Positions 28,866 through 38,989 are shown, counted from the stretch's first letter. The stretch is DNA of 64,000 nt from Stenotrophomonas sp. BIGb0135 (GCF_024810105.1 NZ_JANUDX010000002.1:558001-622000); one strand, 5' to 3'. A program made the numbers and translations. The notes: generated by a model from the letters alone, not told the origin.

Positions 28866-29539
28866 GCCAGCGTCTGCGCCTGCAACCTGAAGCGGTCGGC
28901 ATCGGCATGACCTCCCAGCGCGTGCGCGACCGCCTGGTCGAACGCCTGCGCGAGGCCGGGATCGTCGACGAGGACACGCTCAACGCGATCCGCGTGGTGC
29001 CGCGCCACCTGTTCATCGACGAGGCACTGGCCTCGCGCGCGTATGAAGACACCGCGCTGCCGATCGGCCACGGGCAGACCATCTCCCAGCCCTGGGTGGT
29101 GGCGCGCATGACCGAGGCGGTGCTGCAGTCGGCGCCGAAGAACGTGCTGGAGGTGGGCACCGGCTCCGGTTACCAGGCCGCCATTCTGGGCGCGCTGGGG
29201 CTGGAGGTCTACACCGTCGAACGCATCGGCGACCTGCTGCGCCAGGCGCGCAAGCGCTTCCGCGCGCTGGGCATGAATATCCGCACCAAGCACGACGACG
29301 GCCGGGTCGGCTGGGCCGAGCATGGCCCGTTCGACGCAATCGTCGTCACCGCCGCCGCACCCGCGCTGGTGGATGCGCTGGTCGAGCAGTTGGCGGTCGG
29401 CGGGCGGCTGGTGGCGCCGGTCGGTGGGCCGGGTGCGCAGTCGCTGGTGCAACTGACCCGCCGCATCGACGGCAGCATCGAACACCAGGTGCTGGCGCCG
29501 GTCACGTTCGTGCCGCTGCTGTCTGGCATGCTGGATTGA
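28862..29539 (+). CDS. pcm: Protein-L-isoaspartate O-methyltransferase
   Basis: A 225-residue methyltransferase that repairs isoaspartyl residues in aged proteins with SAM. The SAM site is [19 protein letters not shown], and [16 protein letters not shown] follows; the N-terminal [56 protein letters not shown] is the substrate-binding region with the usual HGQTIS. The ATG overlaps the surE stop codon. The order surE-pcm with nlpD close by repeats the E. coli arrangement. Confidence 0.97.
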   Translation: MSQRLRLQPEAVGIGMTSQRVRDRLVERLREAGIVDEDTLNAIRVVPRHLFIDEALASRAYEDTALPIGHGQTISQPWVVARMTEAVLQSAPKNVLEVGTGSGYQAAILGALGLEVYTVERIGDLLRQARKRFRALGMNIRTKHDDGRVGWAEHGPFDAIVVTAAAPALVDALVEQLAVGGRLVAPVGGPGAQSLVQLTRRIDGSIEHQVLAPVTFVPLLSGMLD

Positions 29540-29558
29540 TTCACAGGAGCGTGGCGTC

Positions 29559-30173
29559 ATGAAGATCTTTGGTCCGCTGTACGAGCGAGCGATGAAATGG
29601 GCCGCGCACGAGCGCGCGCCCACCTATTTGACGGTGTTGAGCTTCATCGAGGCGATCATCTTCCCGGTGATGCCCGAGGTGATGCTGGCGCCGATGTGCG
29701 TGGCCCAGCCCAAGCGCGGCTGGTGGTTCGCCACGCTGAGCCTGGCCGGCTCGATGGCCGGTGCGCTGGTCGGCTACGCATTGGGGCATTTTGCCTTCGA
29801 GGCGCTCAAGCCGGTGTTCGCCGCGCTGGGGATGCTGCCGAGCATCGAAGGCGGCATCGCGGTGGTGCAGTCCAAGATGGCCGAGTCGCCGTGGGCGGTG
29901 TTCACCTTCCTGGTGCTGGGCGGCTTCATGCCGATCCCGATGAAGGTCTTCACCTGGGCATCGGGTATCGTCGGCGTGCCGCTGCCGCAGTACTTCCTGA
30001 GCATGTTGATCGGCCGGGGCAAGCGCGTGTTCGTGCTGGCCGCGGTCATCCGTATTGGTGGCCCGCGCGCGGAAGCTGCGCTGCGGCGTTGGATTGAACC
30101 GCTGGGCTGGATCGCGACCGTGCTGGTCGTGGCGCTGGTCGCCTGGCTAGTCTGGAGGTCGAAGTTCGCATGA
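29559..30173 (+). CDS. YqaA-family membrane protein (DedA/VTT superfamily)
   Basis: A 204-residue integral membrane protein with the YqaA/SNARE-associated VTT fold. The sequence shows several hydrophobic segments: YLTVLSFIEAIIFPVMPEV, WWFATLSLAGSMAGALVGYAL, AVFTFLVLGGFMPIPMKVFTW and a last helix near residues 180-200. The GGFMPIPMKVFTWASGI block is the family's conserved loop with the re-entrant glycines and prolines. DedA relatives are lipid or undecaprenyl-phosphate flippases; YqaA function is not established. Its TGA overlaps the nlpD start (ATGA). Confidence 0.88.
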   Translation: MKIFGPLYERAMKWAAHERAPTYLTVLSFIEAIIFPVMPEVMLAPMCVAQPKRGWWFATLSLAGSMAGALVGYALGHFAFEALKPVFAALGMLPSIEGGIAVVQSKMAESPWAVFTFLVLGGFMPIPMKVFTWASGIVGVPLPQYFLSMLIGRGKRVFVLAAVIRIGGPRAEAALRRWIEPLGWIATVLVVALVAWLVWRSKFA

Positions 30174-30946
30174 GTGCTGATCGTTTGAGCAGGGGGTTGC
30201 GTGCTGGCACGCTGGTGCTGGCCGTGGCCATGCTGAGTGCGTGCGGCACCGCCACCGTGGTGAAACCGGCGCCGGGCGGCCGCGGCGTGCACACCACGCC
30301 GCAGACCTCGGTGGCCAAGCCGGGCCAGACCGCCGTGGTACGGCGGGGCGACACGCTCTACGCGCTGGCCCGTATCCACAACATCACCCCGCGCGACCTG
30401 GCCGCCTGGAACGGCCTGGCCGAGCCGTACACGATCTACCCGGGGCAGACGCTGAAGCTGTACCCCGGCGGTGCCACGCCGGGTCGCGCGCCCACCACGG
30501 TGGTGACCGCGCCGCGTCCAGGCACCGCGCCCACGCCGGCGCCCACGCCGTCGCCGACGACCGCGATCAAGAGCAACATCAGTTGGCGCTGGCCGGCCGA
30601 TGGCGCGCTGGTCGGCAAGTTCGTCGGCGCCGACGTGACCAAGCAGGGCGTGGACATCGCTGGCAGCAGCGGCCAGCCGGTGCGGGCCACGGCCCCGGGC
30701 GTGGTGGTGTACTCCGGTGCCGGCCTGGTCGGCTTCGGCGAGTTGATCATCATCAAGCACAGCGACCAGTGGCTGTCGGCCTATGGCCACAACCGCAAGC
30801 GCCTGGTCAACGAGGGCCAGAGCGTGAAGGCGGGCGAGCAGATCGCCGAGATGGGCCGCACCGGGACCACCCGCGACATGCTGCACTTCGAGATCCGCTA
30901 CAACGGCAAGCCGGTCGACCCGCTGCTGTACCTGCCGCCGCGGTAA
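30170..30946 (+). CDS. nlpD: NlpD-type lipoprotein with LysM and degenerate M23 domains
   Basis: A 258-residue outer-membrane lipoprotein. It has a signal peptide ending LAVAMLSAC, a LysM domain (about 56-104, VVRRGDTLYALARIHNITP), a Pro/Thr linker, and a LytM/M23 domain (about 150-258). The catalytic zinc residues are missing: the first metal site reads QGVDIAG where an active enzyme has an HxxxD, and the last reads MLHFE in place of HxH. That pattern is the one of E. coli NlpD, which activates the amidase AmiC during cell separation. The gene ends in a terminator; no rpoS follows in this window. Confidence 0.92.
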   Translation: MSADRLSRGLRAGTLVLAVAMLSACGTATVVKPAPGGRGVHTTPQTSVAKPGQTAVVRRGDTLYALARIHNITPRDLAAWNGLAEPYTIYPGQTLKLYPGGATPGRAPTTVVTAPRPGTAPTPAPTPSPTTAIKSNISWRWPADGALVGKFVGADVTKQGVDIAGSSGQPVRATAPGVVVYSGAGLVGFGELIIIKHSDQWLSAYGHNRKRLVNEGQSVKAGEQIAEMGRTGTTRDMLHFEIRYNGKPVDPLLYLPPR

Positions 30947-30997
30947 CCGATCGGCCGGGGCGGCCACCCATCGGTGGCTGGACCCGCGCGGCCCACG

Positions 30998-31023
30998 AAA
31001 AAGGCCGCCATTGGCGGCCTTTT
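30998..31023. terminator. Bidirectional terminator between nlpD and the Mth938-like gene
   Basis: A 7-bp stem GGCCGCC/GGCGGCC with a three-base loop, five A on the left and four T on the right, so it can end transcription from both sides. Confidence 0.9.
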
Positions 31024-31043
31024 CTGAACGAAATCAGCGCATT

Positions 31044-31418
31044 TCAACCGGTCAGGATGAAGGCCGCCGCCACCTTGCGGCCTTCGCCGGCCAGGATGTT
31101 GAAGGTACGGGCCGCAGCCGGGTTGTTCATCACTTCCAGGCCGATACCACGGGTGAGGCAGGCGGCCATCACCGCGGCGGGCGGGAACACCTGGGTCGCT
31201 CCGGTACCCAGCACTACCAGCGCGGGGTTCAGGGCCAGCACCGGCTGCAGGTGTTCCGGGGTCAGCGCCGAGATATCGGCCACCGGCCAGGCTTCGATCA
31301 GCGTGTCCGGGGTCAGCACGAAGCTGCTGGCCAGGGTGCGGTCATTCACCTTCGCCGTGCGGCCATCGGCAGCGCGCAGCGCGTAAGCGTAATCGGGCAG
31401 TTCGTGGCTCAGTTGCAT
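31044..31418 (-). CDS. Mth938-like domain protein
   Basis: A 124-residue protein of the MTH938/NDUFAF3 family, a small alpha/beta fold with unknown enzyme activity. The recognisable blocks are PDTLIEAWPVADISALTPEH, LVVLGTGATQVFPPA and GIGLEVMNNPAAARTFNILAGEGRKVAAA. The mitochondrial relative is a complex I assembly factor, but no such role is known in bacteria. It is on the minus strand just ahead of the yhbY gene, which is 14 bases upstream and likely in one operon. Confidence 0.85.
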   Translation of the reverse strand: MQLSHELPDYAYALRAADGRTAKVNDRTLASSFVLTPDTLIEAWPVADISALTPEHLQPVLALNPALVVLGTGATQVFPPAAVMAACLTRGIGLEVMNNPAAARTFNILAGEGRKVAAAFILTG

Positions 31419-31432
31419 CTCGGATTCCCGGA

Positions 31433-31738
31433 TCAGCCGCGCGGCAGGACGATCTGGCGCTGTTCCTTGCTGGGGCGGTACAGCACGGCCACATGGCCGA
31501 TGCGCTGCACCAGGGCGCTCCCGGAGGCGGCGGCAAGCTCGGCGATCATGGCGTCGCGGGCATCGCGGTCTTCGGCGGCCACCTTCACCTTGATCAGCTC
31601 GTGGCGTTCCAGAACTTCGTCCAGTTCGGCCAGGAAGGCCGGGGTGACCCCCTTGCCGCCGATCTGCAGCAGGGCTTTCAGATCATGGGCATGGCCGCGG
31701 AGGAAGCGGGTCTGGGCAGAGGTCAGGGCAATAGACAT
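31433..31738 (-). CDS. yhbY: Ribosome assembly RNA-binding protein YhbY
   Basis: A 101-residue CRM-domain protein that binds the 50S precursor. The sequence LTSAQTRFLRGHAHDLKALLQIGGKGVTP with the GxxG loop (GGKGVT) and ELDEVLERHELIKVKVA is the CRM/YhbY signature. It is divergent from rlmE, as in E. coli, with 65 bases between the starts that should hold both promoters; no strong pair is visible there. Confidence 0.95.
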   Translation of the reverse strand: MSIALTSAQTRFLRGHAHDLKALLQIGGKGVTPAFLAELDEVLERHELIKVKVAAEDRDARDAMIAELAAASGSALVQRIGHVAVLYRPSKEQRQIVLPRG

Positions 31739-31803
31739 TCAGGAACAAGCGGTTAACTGGGGCGATCAGGGTATCATGACCACCCGTTCCGGCCCTATTA
31801 CCA

Positions 31804-32436
31804 ATGGCTTCCCGTAGCAAGAGCAGTCAACGCTGGTTGAAAGAACACTTTTCCGACCCCTTCGTGAAGAAGGCCCAGGCAGAGGGCATGCGCTCGCGCG
31901 CGGCCTACAAGCTGGAGGAGCTGCTCGAGCGTGACCGGCTGCTGAAGCCGCACATGGTGGTGGTCGACCTCGGCGCCGCGCCGGGGGGCTGGTCCCAGCA
32001 GGTCCGGCGCCAGATCGGCGACACTGGCCGGGTGCTGGCCCTGGACATCCTGGAGATGCCGCCGCTGGCCGGCGTGGAGTTCCTTCACGGTGACTTCAGG
32101 GAGCAAACCGTCCTATCGGAGTTCGAGGCGATGCTGGGGGATCAGCCGGTAGACCTTGTGCTGTCGGATATGGCCCCCAATAAAAGTGGTATGGACGCGG
32201 TCGACCAACCGCGGATGATGCACCTGGCGGAGTTGGCGTTGGATTTTGCCGACAACCATCTCAAGCCGGGTGGCGCGTTCCTGATCAAGCTGTTCCAGGG
32301 CGTGGGCTTTGACGACTACGTGCGCGAGATGCGCCGTCGGTACGACAAGGTGGTCATCCGCAAGCCGGAGGCGTCCCGCAAGCGCTCCCCCGAGGTGTAT
32401 GCCCTGGGGCGGGGCAAACGCGCGCAGATCAAGTAA
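31804..32436 (+). CDS. rlmE: 23S rRNA (uridine-2'-O-)-methyltransferase
   Basis: A 210-residue RrmJ/FtsJ methyltransferase that methylates U2552 in 23S rRNA. It has the SAM-binding [14 protein letters not shown] and the catalytic tetrad K-D-K-E: Lys in [12 protein letters not shown], Asp in [10 protein letters not shown], Lys in FLIKLFQG and Glu in PEVYALGRG. The ftsH gene follows 47 bases downstream; both are heat-shock linked in E. coli and share an operon. The order yhbY/rlmE/ftsH is the classic one. Confidence 0.97.
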   Translation: MASRSKSSQRWLKEHFSDPFVKKAQAEGMRSRAAYKLEELLERDRLLKPHMVVVDLGAAPGGWSQQVRRQIGDTGRVLALDILEMPPLAGVEFLHGDFREQTVLSEFEAMLGDQPVDLVLSDMAPNKSGMDAVDQPRMMHLAELALDFADNHLKPGGAFLIKLFQGVGFDDYVREMRRRYDKVVIRKPEASRKRSPEVYALGRGKRAQIK

Positions 32437-32483
32437 GCTCAACCATACGAATCGCGTCAGGAATTAGAGGAACACCGGAGCCA

Positions 32484-34436
32484 ATGAGGATGAACGACTT
32501 GACCAAGAACCTCCTGCTATGGGTGGTCGTCGCCGTGGTGCTGATGGTGGTGTTCCAGAGCTTCTCGCCCAAGCCGAACGGCGCGAGTGCCCAGGGCGCT
32601 ACGTATTCGCAGTTCCTGGACCAGGTGGACAGCGGCAACGTCCAGAAGGTGACCTTCGCCGGGGATGTCCGCGGCGGCACCAGCCAGCTCTCCTACACCA
32701 CCCGTGGCGGCCAGTCGGCCACCATCACCGCGCCCTACGATCGTGATTTGATCAACGTGCTGCGCGGCAAGAACGTGGAAATCGTCCAGGAGGAGCCGTC
32801 CAGCGGCATTTCGCTGGGCTCGATCCTGATGAACTTCCTTCCGGTGATCCTGATCATCGGCTTCTGGTTGTTCATCATGCGGCAGATGCAGGGCGGCGGT
32901 GGCGGCTCCAAGGGCGCCATGTCCTTCGGCAAGTCGCGCGCCAAGCTGCAGGGCGAAGACCAGATCAAGGTCACCTTCGCCGACGTGGCCGGTTGCGACG
33001 AAGCCAAGGAAGAGGTCGGCGAGCTGGTCGACTTCCTGCGCGACCCGACCAAGTTCACCAAGCTGGGCGGCAAGATCCCGCGCGGCGTGCTGATGGTCGG
33101 CCCGCCCGGTACCGGCAAGACCCTGCTGGCCCGCGCCATCGCCGGCGAGGCCAAGGTGCCGTTCTTCTCGATCTCCGGTTCGGACTTCGTGGAAATGTTC
33201 GTGGGCGTCGGCGCGAGCCGCGTGCGCGACATGTTCGAACAGGCCAAGAAGCAGGCGCCGTGCATCATCTTCATCGACGAAATCGACGCCGTCGGCCGCC
33301 ATCGCGGTGCCGGCCTGGGTGGCGGCCATGACGAGCGCGAGCAGACCCTGAACCAGCTGCTGGTCGAGATGGATGGCTTCGAGGGAGGCGAGGGCGTGAT
33401 CGTCATCGCCGCCACCAACCGTCCGGACGTGCTTGACCCGGCGCTGCTTCGCCCGGGCCGTTTCGACCGCCAGGTGGTGGTCGGCCTGGCCGACGTGCGC
33501 GGCCGCGAGCAGATCCTCAAGGTGCACATGCGCAAGCTGCCGCTGGCCGACGACGTCGAGCCGATGGTGATCGCGCGCGGTACCCCGGGTTTCTCCGGTG
33601 CGGACCTCGCAAATCTGTGCAACGAAGCGGCGCTGTTCGCCGCGCGTGGTGGCGAGAAGGAGGTCCGCATGGACCACTTCGACCGGGCCCGCGACAAGAT
33701 CCTGATGGGTGCCGAGCGCCGTTCGATGGCGATGAGCGAAGAAGAGAAGACGCTCACCGCCTACCACGAGGCCGGCCATGCCATCGTCGGCCGCCTGGTG
33801 CCCGAGCACGATCCGGTCTACAAGGTCACCATCATCCCGCGCGGTCGTGCGCTGGGCGTGACCATGTACCTGCCGGAAGGCGACAAGTACTCGATGAACC
33901 GCGTCGCGATCGAATCGCAGCTGTGCTCGCTGTATGGCGGCCGCGTGGCCGAAGAGCTGATCTTCGGCACCGACAAGGTCACCACGGGGGCGTCCAACGA
34001 CATCGAGCGCGCCACCAAGATGGCCCGCAACATGGTCACCAAGTGGGGCCTGTCCGACGAGCTTGGCCCGATCGCCTACGGCGAAGAGGACGATGAAGTG
34101 TTCCTCGGCCGTTCGGTGACCCAGCACAAGAGCGTCTCCGACGACACCGCCCGCCGTATCGACGAAGTGGTGCGCAGCATCCTGGACAAGGCGTACGCCC
34201 GTACCACCGAGCTGGTCACGGCCAACCTCGACAAGCTGCACACCATGTCCCAGCTGCTGCTGCAGTACGAAACCATCGACGCGCCGCAGATCGACGCCAT
34301 CATGGAGGGCCGCGATCCGCCGCCGCCGATGGGCTGGAGCAAGTCGAACAAGGATGGCGGCAGCAGCAACAACAACGACAAGGGCGGCGACGCCCGTCCG
34401 GTGCCGCCCATCGCCGGTCCCGCCGAGCAGCTGTAA
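32484..34436 (+). CDS. ftsH: ATP-dependent zinc metalloprotease FtsH
   Basis: A 650-residue membrane AAA+ protease. Domains: first membrane helix (about 9-26), periplasmic domain (27-110), second helix (111-133), AAA domain with Walker A GPPGTGKT (206-213), Walker B IIFIDEID (261-268) and the second region of homology [20 protein letters not shown], and a zinc protease domain with HEAGH (428-432). It degrades misfolded membrane proteins and short-lived regulators. A second start ATG at 32490 (MNDLTKN) has better spacing to GGAG (9 bases) than the first (3 bases), so the protein may be two residues shorter. A strong terminator follows. Confidence 0.97.
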   Translation: MRMNDLTKNLLLWVVVAVVLMVVFQSFSPKPNGASAQGATYSQFLDQVDSGNVQKVTFAGDVRGGTSQLSYTTRGGQSATITAPYDRDLINVLRGKNVEIVQEEPSSGISLGSILMNFLPVILIIGFWLFIMRQMQGGGGGSKGAMSFGKSRAKLQGEDQIKVTFADVAGCDEAKEEVGELVDFLRDPTKFTKLGGKIPRGVLMVGPPGTGKTLLARAIAGEAKVPFFSISGSDFVEMFVGVGASRVRDMFEQAKKQAPCIIFIDEIDAVGRHRGAGLGGGHDEREQTLNQLLVEMDGFEGGEGVIVIAATNRPDVLDPALLRPGRFDRQVVVGLADVRGREQILKVHMRKLPLADDVEPMVIARGTPGFSGADLANLCNEAALFAARGGEKEVRMDHFDRARDKILMGAERRSMAMSEEEKTLTAYHEAGHAIVGRLVPEHDPVYKVTIIPRGRALGVTMYLPEGDKYSMNRVAIESQLCSLYGGRVAEELIFGTDKVTTGASNDIERATKMARNMVTKWGLSDELGPIAYGEEDDEVFLGRSVTQHKSVSDDTARRIDEVVRSILDKAYARTTELVTANLDKLHTMSQLLLQYETIDAPQIDAIMEGRDPPPPMGWSKSNKDGGSSNNNDKGGDARPVPPIAGPAEQL

Positions 34437-34457
34437 GCGGGCGCGGATGTGAATGGC

Positions 34458-34481
34458 AAAGGCCGGGGTGACCCGGCCTTT
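34458..34481 (+). terminator. Rho-independent terminator after ftsH
   Basis: A 7-bp stem GGCCGGG/CCCGGCC with a GTGA loop, flanked by three A and three T. Confidence 0.8.
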
Positions 34482-34536
34482 GTCGTTTCCGCGCGATAAT
34501 GCGGCGCTCGTTCCTGTCCTTCGTCGCGGAGTTGCC

Positions 34537-34725
34537 ATGTCCACCACGCCCCCCACCCCGGTATCGCATACCGCCGAGATGGTGATTGCCACGGTTGTCG
34601 GCGTTGGCATCGGCCTGTTCCGCGACAACTTCCTGCTGGGCGCCGGTATCGGCATCGCGCTGGGCATCCTGCTGAGCATCGCCAAAACCCTGTACGTGGA
34701 TCGCAAGCGCCGCCAGCAACGCTGA
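34537..34725 (+). CDS. Small membrane protein of unknown function
   Basis: A 62-residue protein. One long hydrophobic hairpin-like stretch (about residues 14-54, MVIATVVGVGIGLFRDNFLL then GAGIGIALGILLSIAKTLYV) could form two membrane helices, with a basic C-terminus (DRKRRQQR). I do not recognise a family. It has a possible ribosome site (GCGGAG) seven bases before the ATG at 34537. An upstream in-frame ATG would overlap the ftsH terminator and is less likely. Confidence 0.5.
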   Translation: MSTTPPTPVSHTAEMVIATVVGVGIGLFRDNFLLGAGIGIALGILLSIAKTLYVDRKRRQQR

Positions 34726-34817
34726 GCGACGCTTGCATGGCGGCGGCGGGCGCGGCAGGATGCAGCCGGCGCCGTTCGCAGCCTGCGCTCGCGCCACCAC
34801 TTTTCAGGGGGAAGTCC

Positions 34818-35321
34818 ATGCGTCATTCGTCGTGCGCCGCGCTTGCGGTGCTGTTGTGCTGTACCGCGCCCGCGTTGGCGGCCGATATCCACGTGCAGGA
34901 TCCGGTTCCGTTTTCCGAATCGGCCTACATCGCCGACAACATCAAGACCGAGTGCCGGATGGGCGCGCAGCTGGCCAGCGCGCTCGGCAGCAGTGCGCCC
35001 GCGCATGGCAACCGGATCGTGTTCGACAGCGCCCCGGTGAGCCCCGGCAGTGGTCGCGTGCTGCAGCTGGAGTTGGTGGAGGCGCAGAGCGCCGGCAATG
35101 CGTTTTCAGGCCATTTCAAATCGGCGACCGCGCGTGGCGTGCTGTTCCAGGACGGCCAGAAGGTCGCCGCGGTGACGGCACGACGGACCTCGCGCGGTGG
35201 CGCCTTCGGTGGTTTCAAGGGCTCCTGCGACGTGCTGGAGCGCGTGGTCACCGCGATCGGCGGCGACCTGGCCGAATGGCTGGCCAATCCGACCGACAAC
35301 GCACGCCTCGGCGACTTCTGA
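34818..35321 (+). CDS. Exported protein of unknown function
   Basis: A 167-residue protein with a clean signal peptide (MRHSSCAALAVLLCCTAPAL, cleavage after ALA). The mature part has two cysteines (TECRMGAQL and GSCDVLERVV) that could form a disulfide, and a glycine-rich segment (RTSRGGAFGGFKGSCD). No family is recognised with certainty. The start ATG has a ribosome site GGGGGAAG upstream. It lies between ftsH and folP on the same strand with 57 bases to folP, so it may be its own transcript or part of a longer one. Confidence 0.75.
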   Translation: MRHSSCAALAVLLCCTAPALAADIHVQDPVPFSESAYIADNIKTECRMGAQLASALGSSAPAHGNRIVFDSAPVSPGSGRVLQLELVEAQSAGNAFSGHFKSATARGVLFQDGQKVAAVTARRTSRGGAFGGFKGSCDVLERVVTAIGGDLAEWLANPTDNARLGDF

Positions 35322-35378
35322 CGGGTACCCGGGTACGCCGGCGTAAACTACGCGCTGGCGTACTTCGTGGACCGGCCC

Positions 35379-36278
35379 ATGTTCGACATTTCCCCCCAGC
35401 TTGATTGCGGCGGCCGCGTGCTGCGGTTGGATCGCCCGCGCGTGATGGGCGTGGTCAACGTCACCCCCGATTCGTTCTCCGATGGCGGTGCGCACGACAC
35501 GCTGGCGGCCGCGGTCGCGCATGGCCTGCAACTGGTGGCCGAGGGGGCCGACCTGCTGGACATCGGTGGCGAATCCACCCGCCCGGGCAGTGCGCCCGTG
35601 CCCTTGGACGAAGAGCTGCGTCGGGTGATCCCGGTGATCGAGCAGTTGGCCGCGCAGACCACGGTGCCGATCAGCATCGACACCTTCAAGCCGGAGGTGA
35701 TGCGTGCCGCGGTGGCCGCCGGCGCCGGCATGCTCAACGACATCCACGCACTGCGCCAGCCGGGCGCGCTGGCCGCGGCGGCCGACCTCGGCGTGCCGGT
35801 GGTGCTGATGCACATGCAGGGCGAGCCCGGCAGCATGCAGGACACCCCGCATTACGATGACGTGGTCGCCGAGGTGCACCGGTTCCTGGCCGAGCGCCTG
35901 TTTGCCGCCGAAATGGCCGGCATCGCGAAGAAGAACCTGGTGATCGACCTGGGCTTCGGCTTCGGCAAGACCACCGAACACAACATGATCCTGCTGGCGC
36001 GCTCGGCGCGGTTCCTGGAACTGGGCGTGCCGATGCTGGCCGGGCTGTCGCGCAAGCGCAGCATCGGCGAGCTGACCGGCCGGGCCGCGCCGCGCGAACG
36101 CGTGGCCGGTTCGGTCGCCGCGCACCTGATCGCCGCCCAGCGCGGCGCGGCGATCCTGCGCGTCCATGACGTGGCGGCCACCGTCGACGCACTCAAGGTC
36201 TGGGCGGCGGTGGATGCGGTGCCGATGCCGCGTGCCGCTGCGGCACCGGCCATGCCGCGTTGGCCGGACGAGGACTGA
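35379..36278 (+). CDS. folP: Dihydropteroate synthase
   Basis: A 299-residue folate-pathway TIM barrel that joins pABA to the pterin diphosphate. Motifs: [19 protein letters not shown] (the pABA/pterin signature), [48 protein letters not shown] with the pterin-binding Lys/Asp residues, and [11 protein letters not shown] (RKR phosphate site) near the end. The ATG at 35379 fits the family start; a GTG 12 bases earlier is also in frame. Its TGA overlaps the miaA ATG, so the two are coupled. Confidence 0.97.
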   Translation: MFDISPQLDCGGRVLRLDRPRVMGVVNVTPDSFSDGGAHDTLAAAVAHGLQLVAEGADLLDIGGESTRPGSAPVPLDEELRRVIPVIEQLAAQTTVPISIDTFKPEVMRAAVAAGAGMLNDIHALRQPGALAAAADLGVPVVLMHMQGEPGSMQDTPHYDDVVAEVHRFLAERLFAAEMAGIAKKNLVIDLGFGFGKTTEHNMILLARSARFLELGVPMLAGLSRKRSIGELTGRAAPRERVAGSVAAHLIAAQRGAAILRVHDVAATVDALKVWAAVDAVPMPRAAAAPAMPRWPDED

Positions 36279-37231
36279 TGGGCATCGACCGCCGCCCGCT
36301 GGCGATCGCGGTGATGGGTCCGACCGCCTCGGGCAAGACCGCCACCGCGATCGCGCTCGCCCGCCAGTTGGGCGGGGAGGTCGTCAGCGTCGATTCCGCG
36401 CTGGTCTATCGCGGGCTGGACATCGGTTCGGCCAAGCCCGACGCCGCCGAGCGCGCGCAGGCGCCCCACCACCTGCTGGACCTGCGCGACCCGTGGCAGC
36501 CCTATTCGGCGGCCGAGTTCGCGGTGGATGCGGCGCGCGCGGTGGCCGACATCGTGGCCCGCGGCCGCATGCCGATCCTGGCCGGCGGCACCGGTCTGTA
36601 TTTCCGCGCCCTGCTGCAGGGCCTGTCGCCGATGCCGCCGGCCGACCCCGATACCCGTGCCCGCATCGCGGAGGAGGCCAACGCCCACGGCTGGCAGGTG
36701 CTGCATGCCGAGCTGGCCAGGGTCGACCCGGCCGCGGCCGCGCGCATCCATGCCACCGATCCGCAGCGCATCCAGCGTGCGCTGGAGGTGTACCGGCTCA
36801 GTGGCACGCCGATCAGTGACTGGCAGAAGCTGCCCGGCGTGGACCGGCTGCCGGTGCGCACCCTGAAGCTGGTGTTGGCCCCGCGCGAGCGCAGCGTCCT
36901 GCACCAGCGCATCGAAGCCCGTTTCGACGCCATGCTGGCGCAGGGCCTGCTGGACGAGGTGCGGGCGCTGCGTGCGTTGCCGGAAATGGCCGGGGTGGCC
37001 GCGCCGCTGGACCTGCCTGCCATCCGCGCCGTCGGCTATCGCCAGGCGTGGGAGTTCCTCGACGGGCAGGGCAGCGCCAGCCAGTTCCGTGAACGCGGCA
37101 TCCAGGCCACCCGCCAGCTGGCCAAGCGCCAGCTGACCTGGCTGCGGGGGGAGCTTGATGTGCGCTGGTTCGACCCCCATCTGGATCAGGCTTCCCTGGC
37201 GGATGCGGTGTCGGTCTTCGTCGCACGCTGA
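36278..37231 (+). CDS. miaA: tRNA dimethylallyltransferase
   Basis: A 317-residue enzyme that adds the dimethylallyl group to A37 of tRNAs reading U-starting codons. Visible motifs: the P-loop GPTASGKT (14-21), [20 protein letters not shown] with the substrate Asp, [27 protein letters not shown], and [16 protein letters not shown]. It begins at the ATG overlapping the folP stop. The order miaA-hfq-hflX downstream is that of E. coli. Confidence 0.97.
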   Translation: MGIDRRPLAIAVMGPTASGKTATAIALARQLGGEVVSVDSALVYRGLDIGSAKPDAAERAQAPHHLLDLRDPWQPYSAAEFAVDAARAVADIVARGRMPILAGGTGLYFRALLQGLSPMPPADPDTRARIAEEANAHGWQVLHAELARVDPAAAARIHATDPQRIQRALEVYRLSGTPISDWQKLPGVDRLPVRTLKLVLAPRERSVLHQRIEARFDAMLAQGLLDEVRALRALPEMAGVAAPLDLPAIRAVGYRQAWEFLDGQGSASQFRERGIQATRQLAKRQLTWLRGELDVRWFDPHLDQASLADAVSVFVAR

Positions 37232-37337
37232 CTCCACGCCTTCCCCCCTCCGGCCCGTGTACCATCAAGGATTCCGGTGGGCGGCGGGGGCCGCGGAACT
37301 GCCGGAAGACCATAAAAACAATAATCAGGAGTTCGCA

Positions 37338-37622
37338 ATGTCCAAGGGGCAATCGCTGCAGGATCCGTTTCTGAATGCACTTCGGCGCGAACGCGTGCCG
37401 GTGTCGGTGTATCTGGTCAATGGCATCAAGCTGCAGGGAACGATTGAATCGTTCGACCAGTTCGTGGTGCTGCTGCGCAATACGGTGAGCCAGATGGTGT
37501 ACAAGCACGCCATCTCGACCGTGGTGCCGGCGCGCAATGTGCGGGTCGGCCCAGGCGGCGGCTATGTGCAGTCCAATGAAGGTGGCGCCGATGGCGTCCA
37601 AGGTGAAGACGACGTTGAGTAA
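37338..37622 (+). CDS. hfq: RNA chaperone Hfq
   Basis: A 94-residue Sm-like hexameric protein that helps small RNAs pair with mRNAs. The Sm1 block is [40 protein letters not shown] and the Sm2 block ends [16 protein letters not shown]. The key YKHA and FDQ residues are intact. The tail is short and glycine/acid rich ([13 protein letters not shown]). The ribosome site CAGGAG sits eight bases before the ATG; 106 bases separate it from miaA. Confidence 0.97.
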   Translation: MSKGQSLQDPFLNALRRERVPVSVYLVNGIKLQGTIESFDQFVVLLRNTVSQMVYKHAISTVVPARNVRVGPGGGYVQSNEGGADGVQGEDDVE

Positions 37623-37648
37623 CCCGTTCGGTATTACCGGAGAACTGC

Positions 37649-38959
37649 GTGTTTGACCGTTCAAAGCGAGGCGAACACGCACTCCTGATCCAGCCGCATG
37701 CCGGCCGGCTCGAAGAAGACGTGCTGGAAGAATTCACCGACCTGGCGCGCTCGGCCGGGGCCAGCATTGCGGCCACGTTGACCGCGCGCATCGATCGACC
37801 CAGCCCATCGATCCTGATCGGCACGGGCAAGCTGGACGAGGTCAAGGCGGCCGCCGATGCCACCGGCGCCGACCTGATCCTGGTCAACCATTCGCTGTCG
37901 CCGGTGCAGGAGCGCAACCTGGAGCGCTTCCTGGAGCGCCGGGTGATCGACCGTACCGGCCTGATCCTGGACATCTTCGCCCAGCGTGCGCACAGCCACG
38001 AAGGCAAGCTGCAGGTCGAGCTGGCGCAGTTGCGGCACATGGCCACCCGGCTGGTGCGCGGGTGGACCCATCTGGAGCGCCAGCGCGGTGGTGCCATCGG
38101 TCTGCGCGGCCCGGGTGAAACCCAGCTGGAAACCGATCGCCGCCTGTTGCAGAAGCGCGTCGAACAGCTGCAGAAGAAGCTGGAGAAGGTCGAAGTGCAG
38201 CGCACCCAGATGCGCCGTGCCCGCGTGCGCAGCGAACTGCCGCGCGTAGCCCTGGTGGGCTACACCAATGCCGGCAAGTCGACCTTGTTCAACGCCCTGA
38301 CCGGCGCCGAGGCCTATGCCGCCGACAAGCTGTTCGCCACCCTCGACCCGACCGTGCGCCGGATCATCGTGCCGGGCGGCAGCGTGGTGCTCGCGGATAC
38401 CGTGGGCTTTGTCCGGGACCTGCCGCACGAACTGGTCGCCGCGTTCCGCTCCACCCTGAGCGAGGCGCGCGAAGCCGACTTCCTGCTGCACATCGTCGAT
38501 GCCGCCGATCCGCACCGTGAGGAGCGCATCGCGCAGGTCGACGAAGTGTTGACCGAGGTGGGGGCGGGCGACCTGCCGCAGTTGCTGGTGTTCAACAAGA
38601 TCGACCGCATCGACGGCGCCGACGTCCGCCACGACGCGCAGGACGGCATCCCCGACGACGCCCGCCGCGAACGGGTATGGATTTCCGCGCGCGACGGGGC
38701 GGGCCTGCCGTTGCTGCAGTCGGTGCTGGGCAAGCGCCTGGGCTTGCAGCACGTCACCGGCGAACTGCGCCTGCCGCCCAGCGCGGGCCGCTTGCGGTCG
38801 CGCCTGCACCAGCTGGAAGTGGTGCGCCGCGAACAGGCCGACGAAGACGGCTGGCTGCTGGACGTCGACCTGCCGATCGCCGAGGCCGAGAAGCTGGCCG
38901 CCGGCGAGGGCGGTGAACCCATCCGCGCGCTGTTGCCGGAGAAGCTGCCCGAGTGGTAA
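37649..38959 (+). CDS. hflX: GTPase HflX
   Basis: A 436-residue ribosome-associated GTPase that splits stalled ribosomes. It has the HflX N-terminal domain (1-100, LLIQPHAGRLEEDVLEEFTDLARSAGA), a helical linker with the GPGETQLETDRR motif, and a G domain with GYTNAGKS (204-211), the G3 DTVGFVRDLPHELV, and NKID as G4. The C-terminal domain is short. The start is GTG with GGAG seven bases upstream. The gene completes the miaA-hfq-hflX cluster. A GTGG-type REP follows. Confidence 0.96.
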   Translation: MFDRSKRGEHALLIQPHAGRLEEDVLEEFTDLARSAGASIAATLTARIDRPSPSILIGTGKLDEVKAAADATGADLILVNHSLSPVQERNLERFLERRVIDRTGLILDIFAQRAHSHEGKLQVELAQLRHMATRLVRGWTHLERQRGGAIGLRGPGETQLETDRRLLQKRVEQLQKKLEKVEVQRTQMRRARVRSELPRVALVGYTNAGKSTLFNALTGAEAYAADKLFATLDPTVRRIIVPGGSVVLADTVGFVRDLPHELVAAFRSTLSEAREADFLLHIVDAADPHREERIAQVDEVLTEVGAGDLPQLLVFNKIDRIDGADVRHDAQDGIPDDARRERVWISARDGAGLPLLQSVLGKRLGLQHVTGELRLPPSAGRLRSRLHQLEVVRREQADEDGWLLDVDLPIAEAEKLAAGEGGEPIRALLPEKLPEW

Positions 38960-38965
38960 CCCGTG

Positions 38966-38989
38966 GTGGCCGGCCCCGGGCCGGCTGCC
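38966..38989 (+). repeat. REP-like hairpin (GTGG-headed)
   Basis: GTGGCCGGCCCCGGGCCGGC: a 7-bp GCCGGCC/GGCCGGC stem with a three-base loop, just after hflX. Confidence 0.5.
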
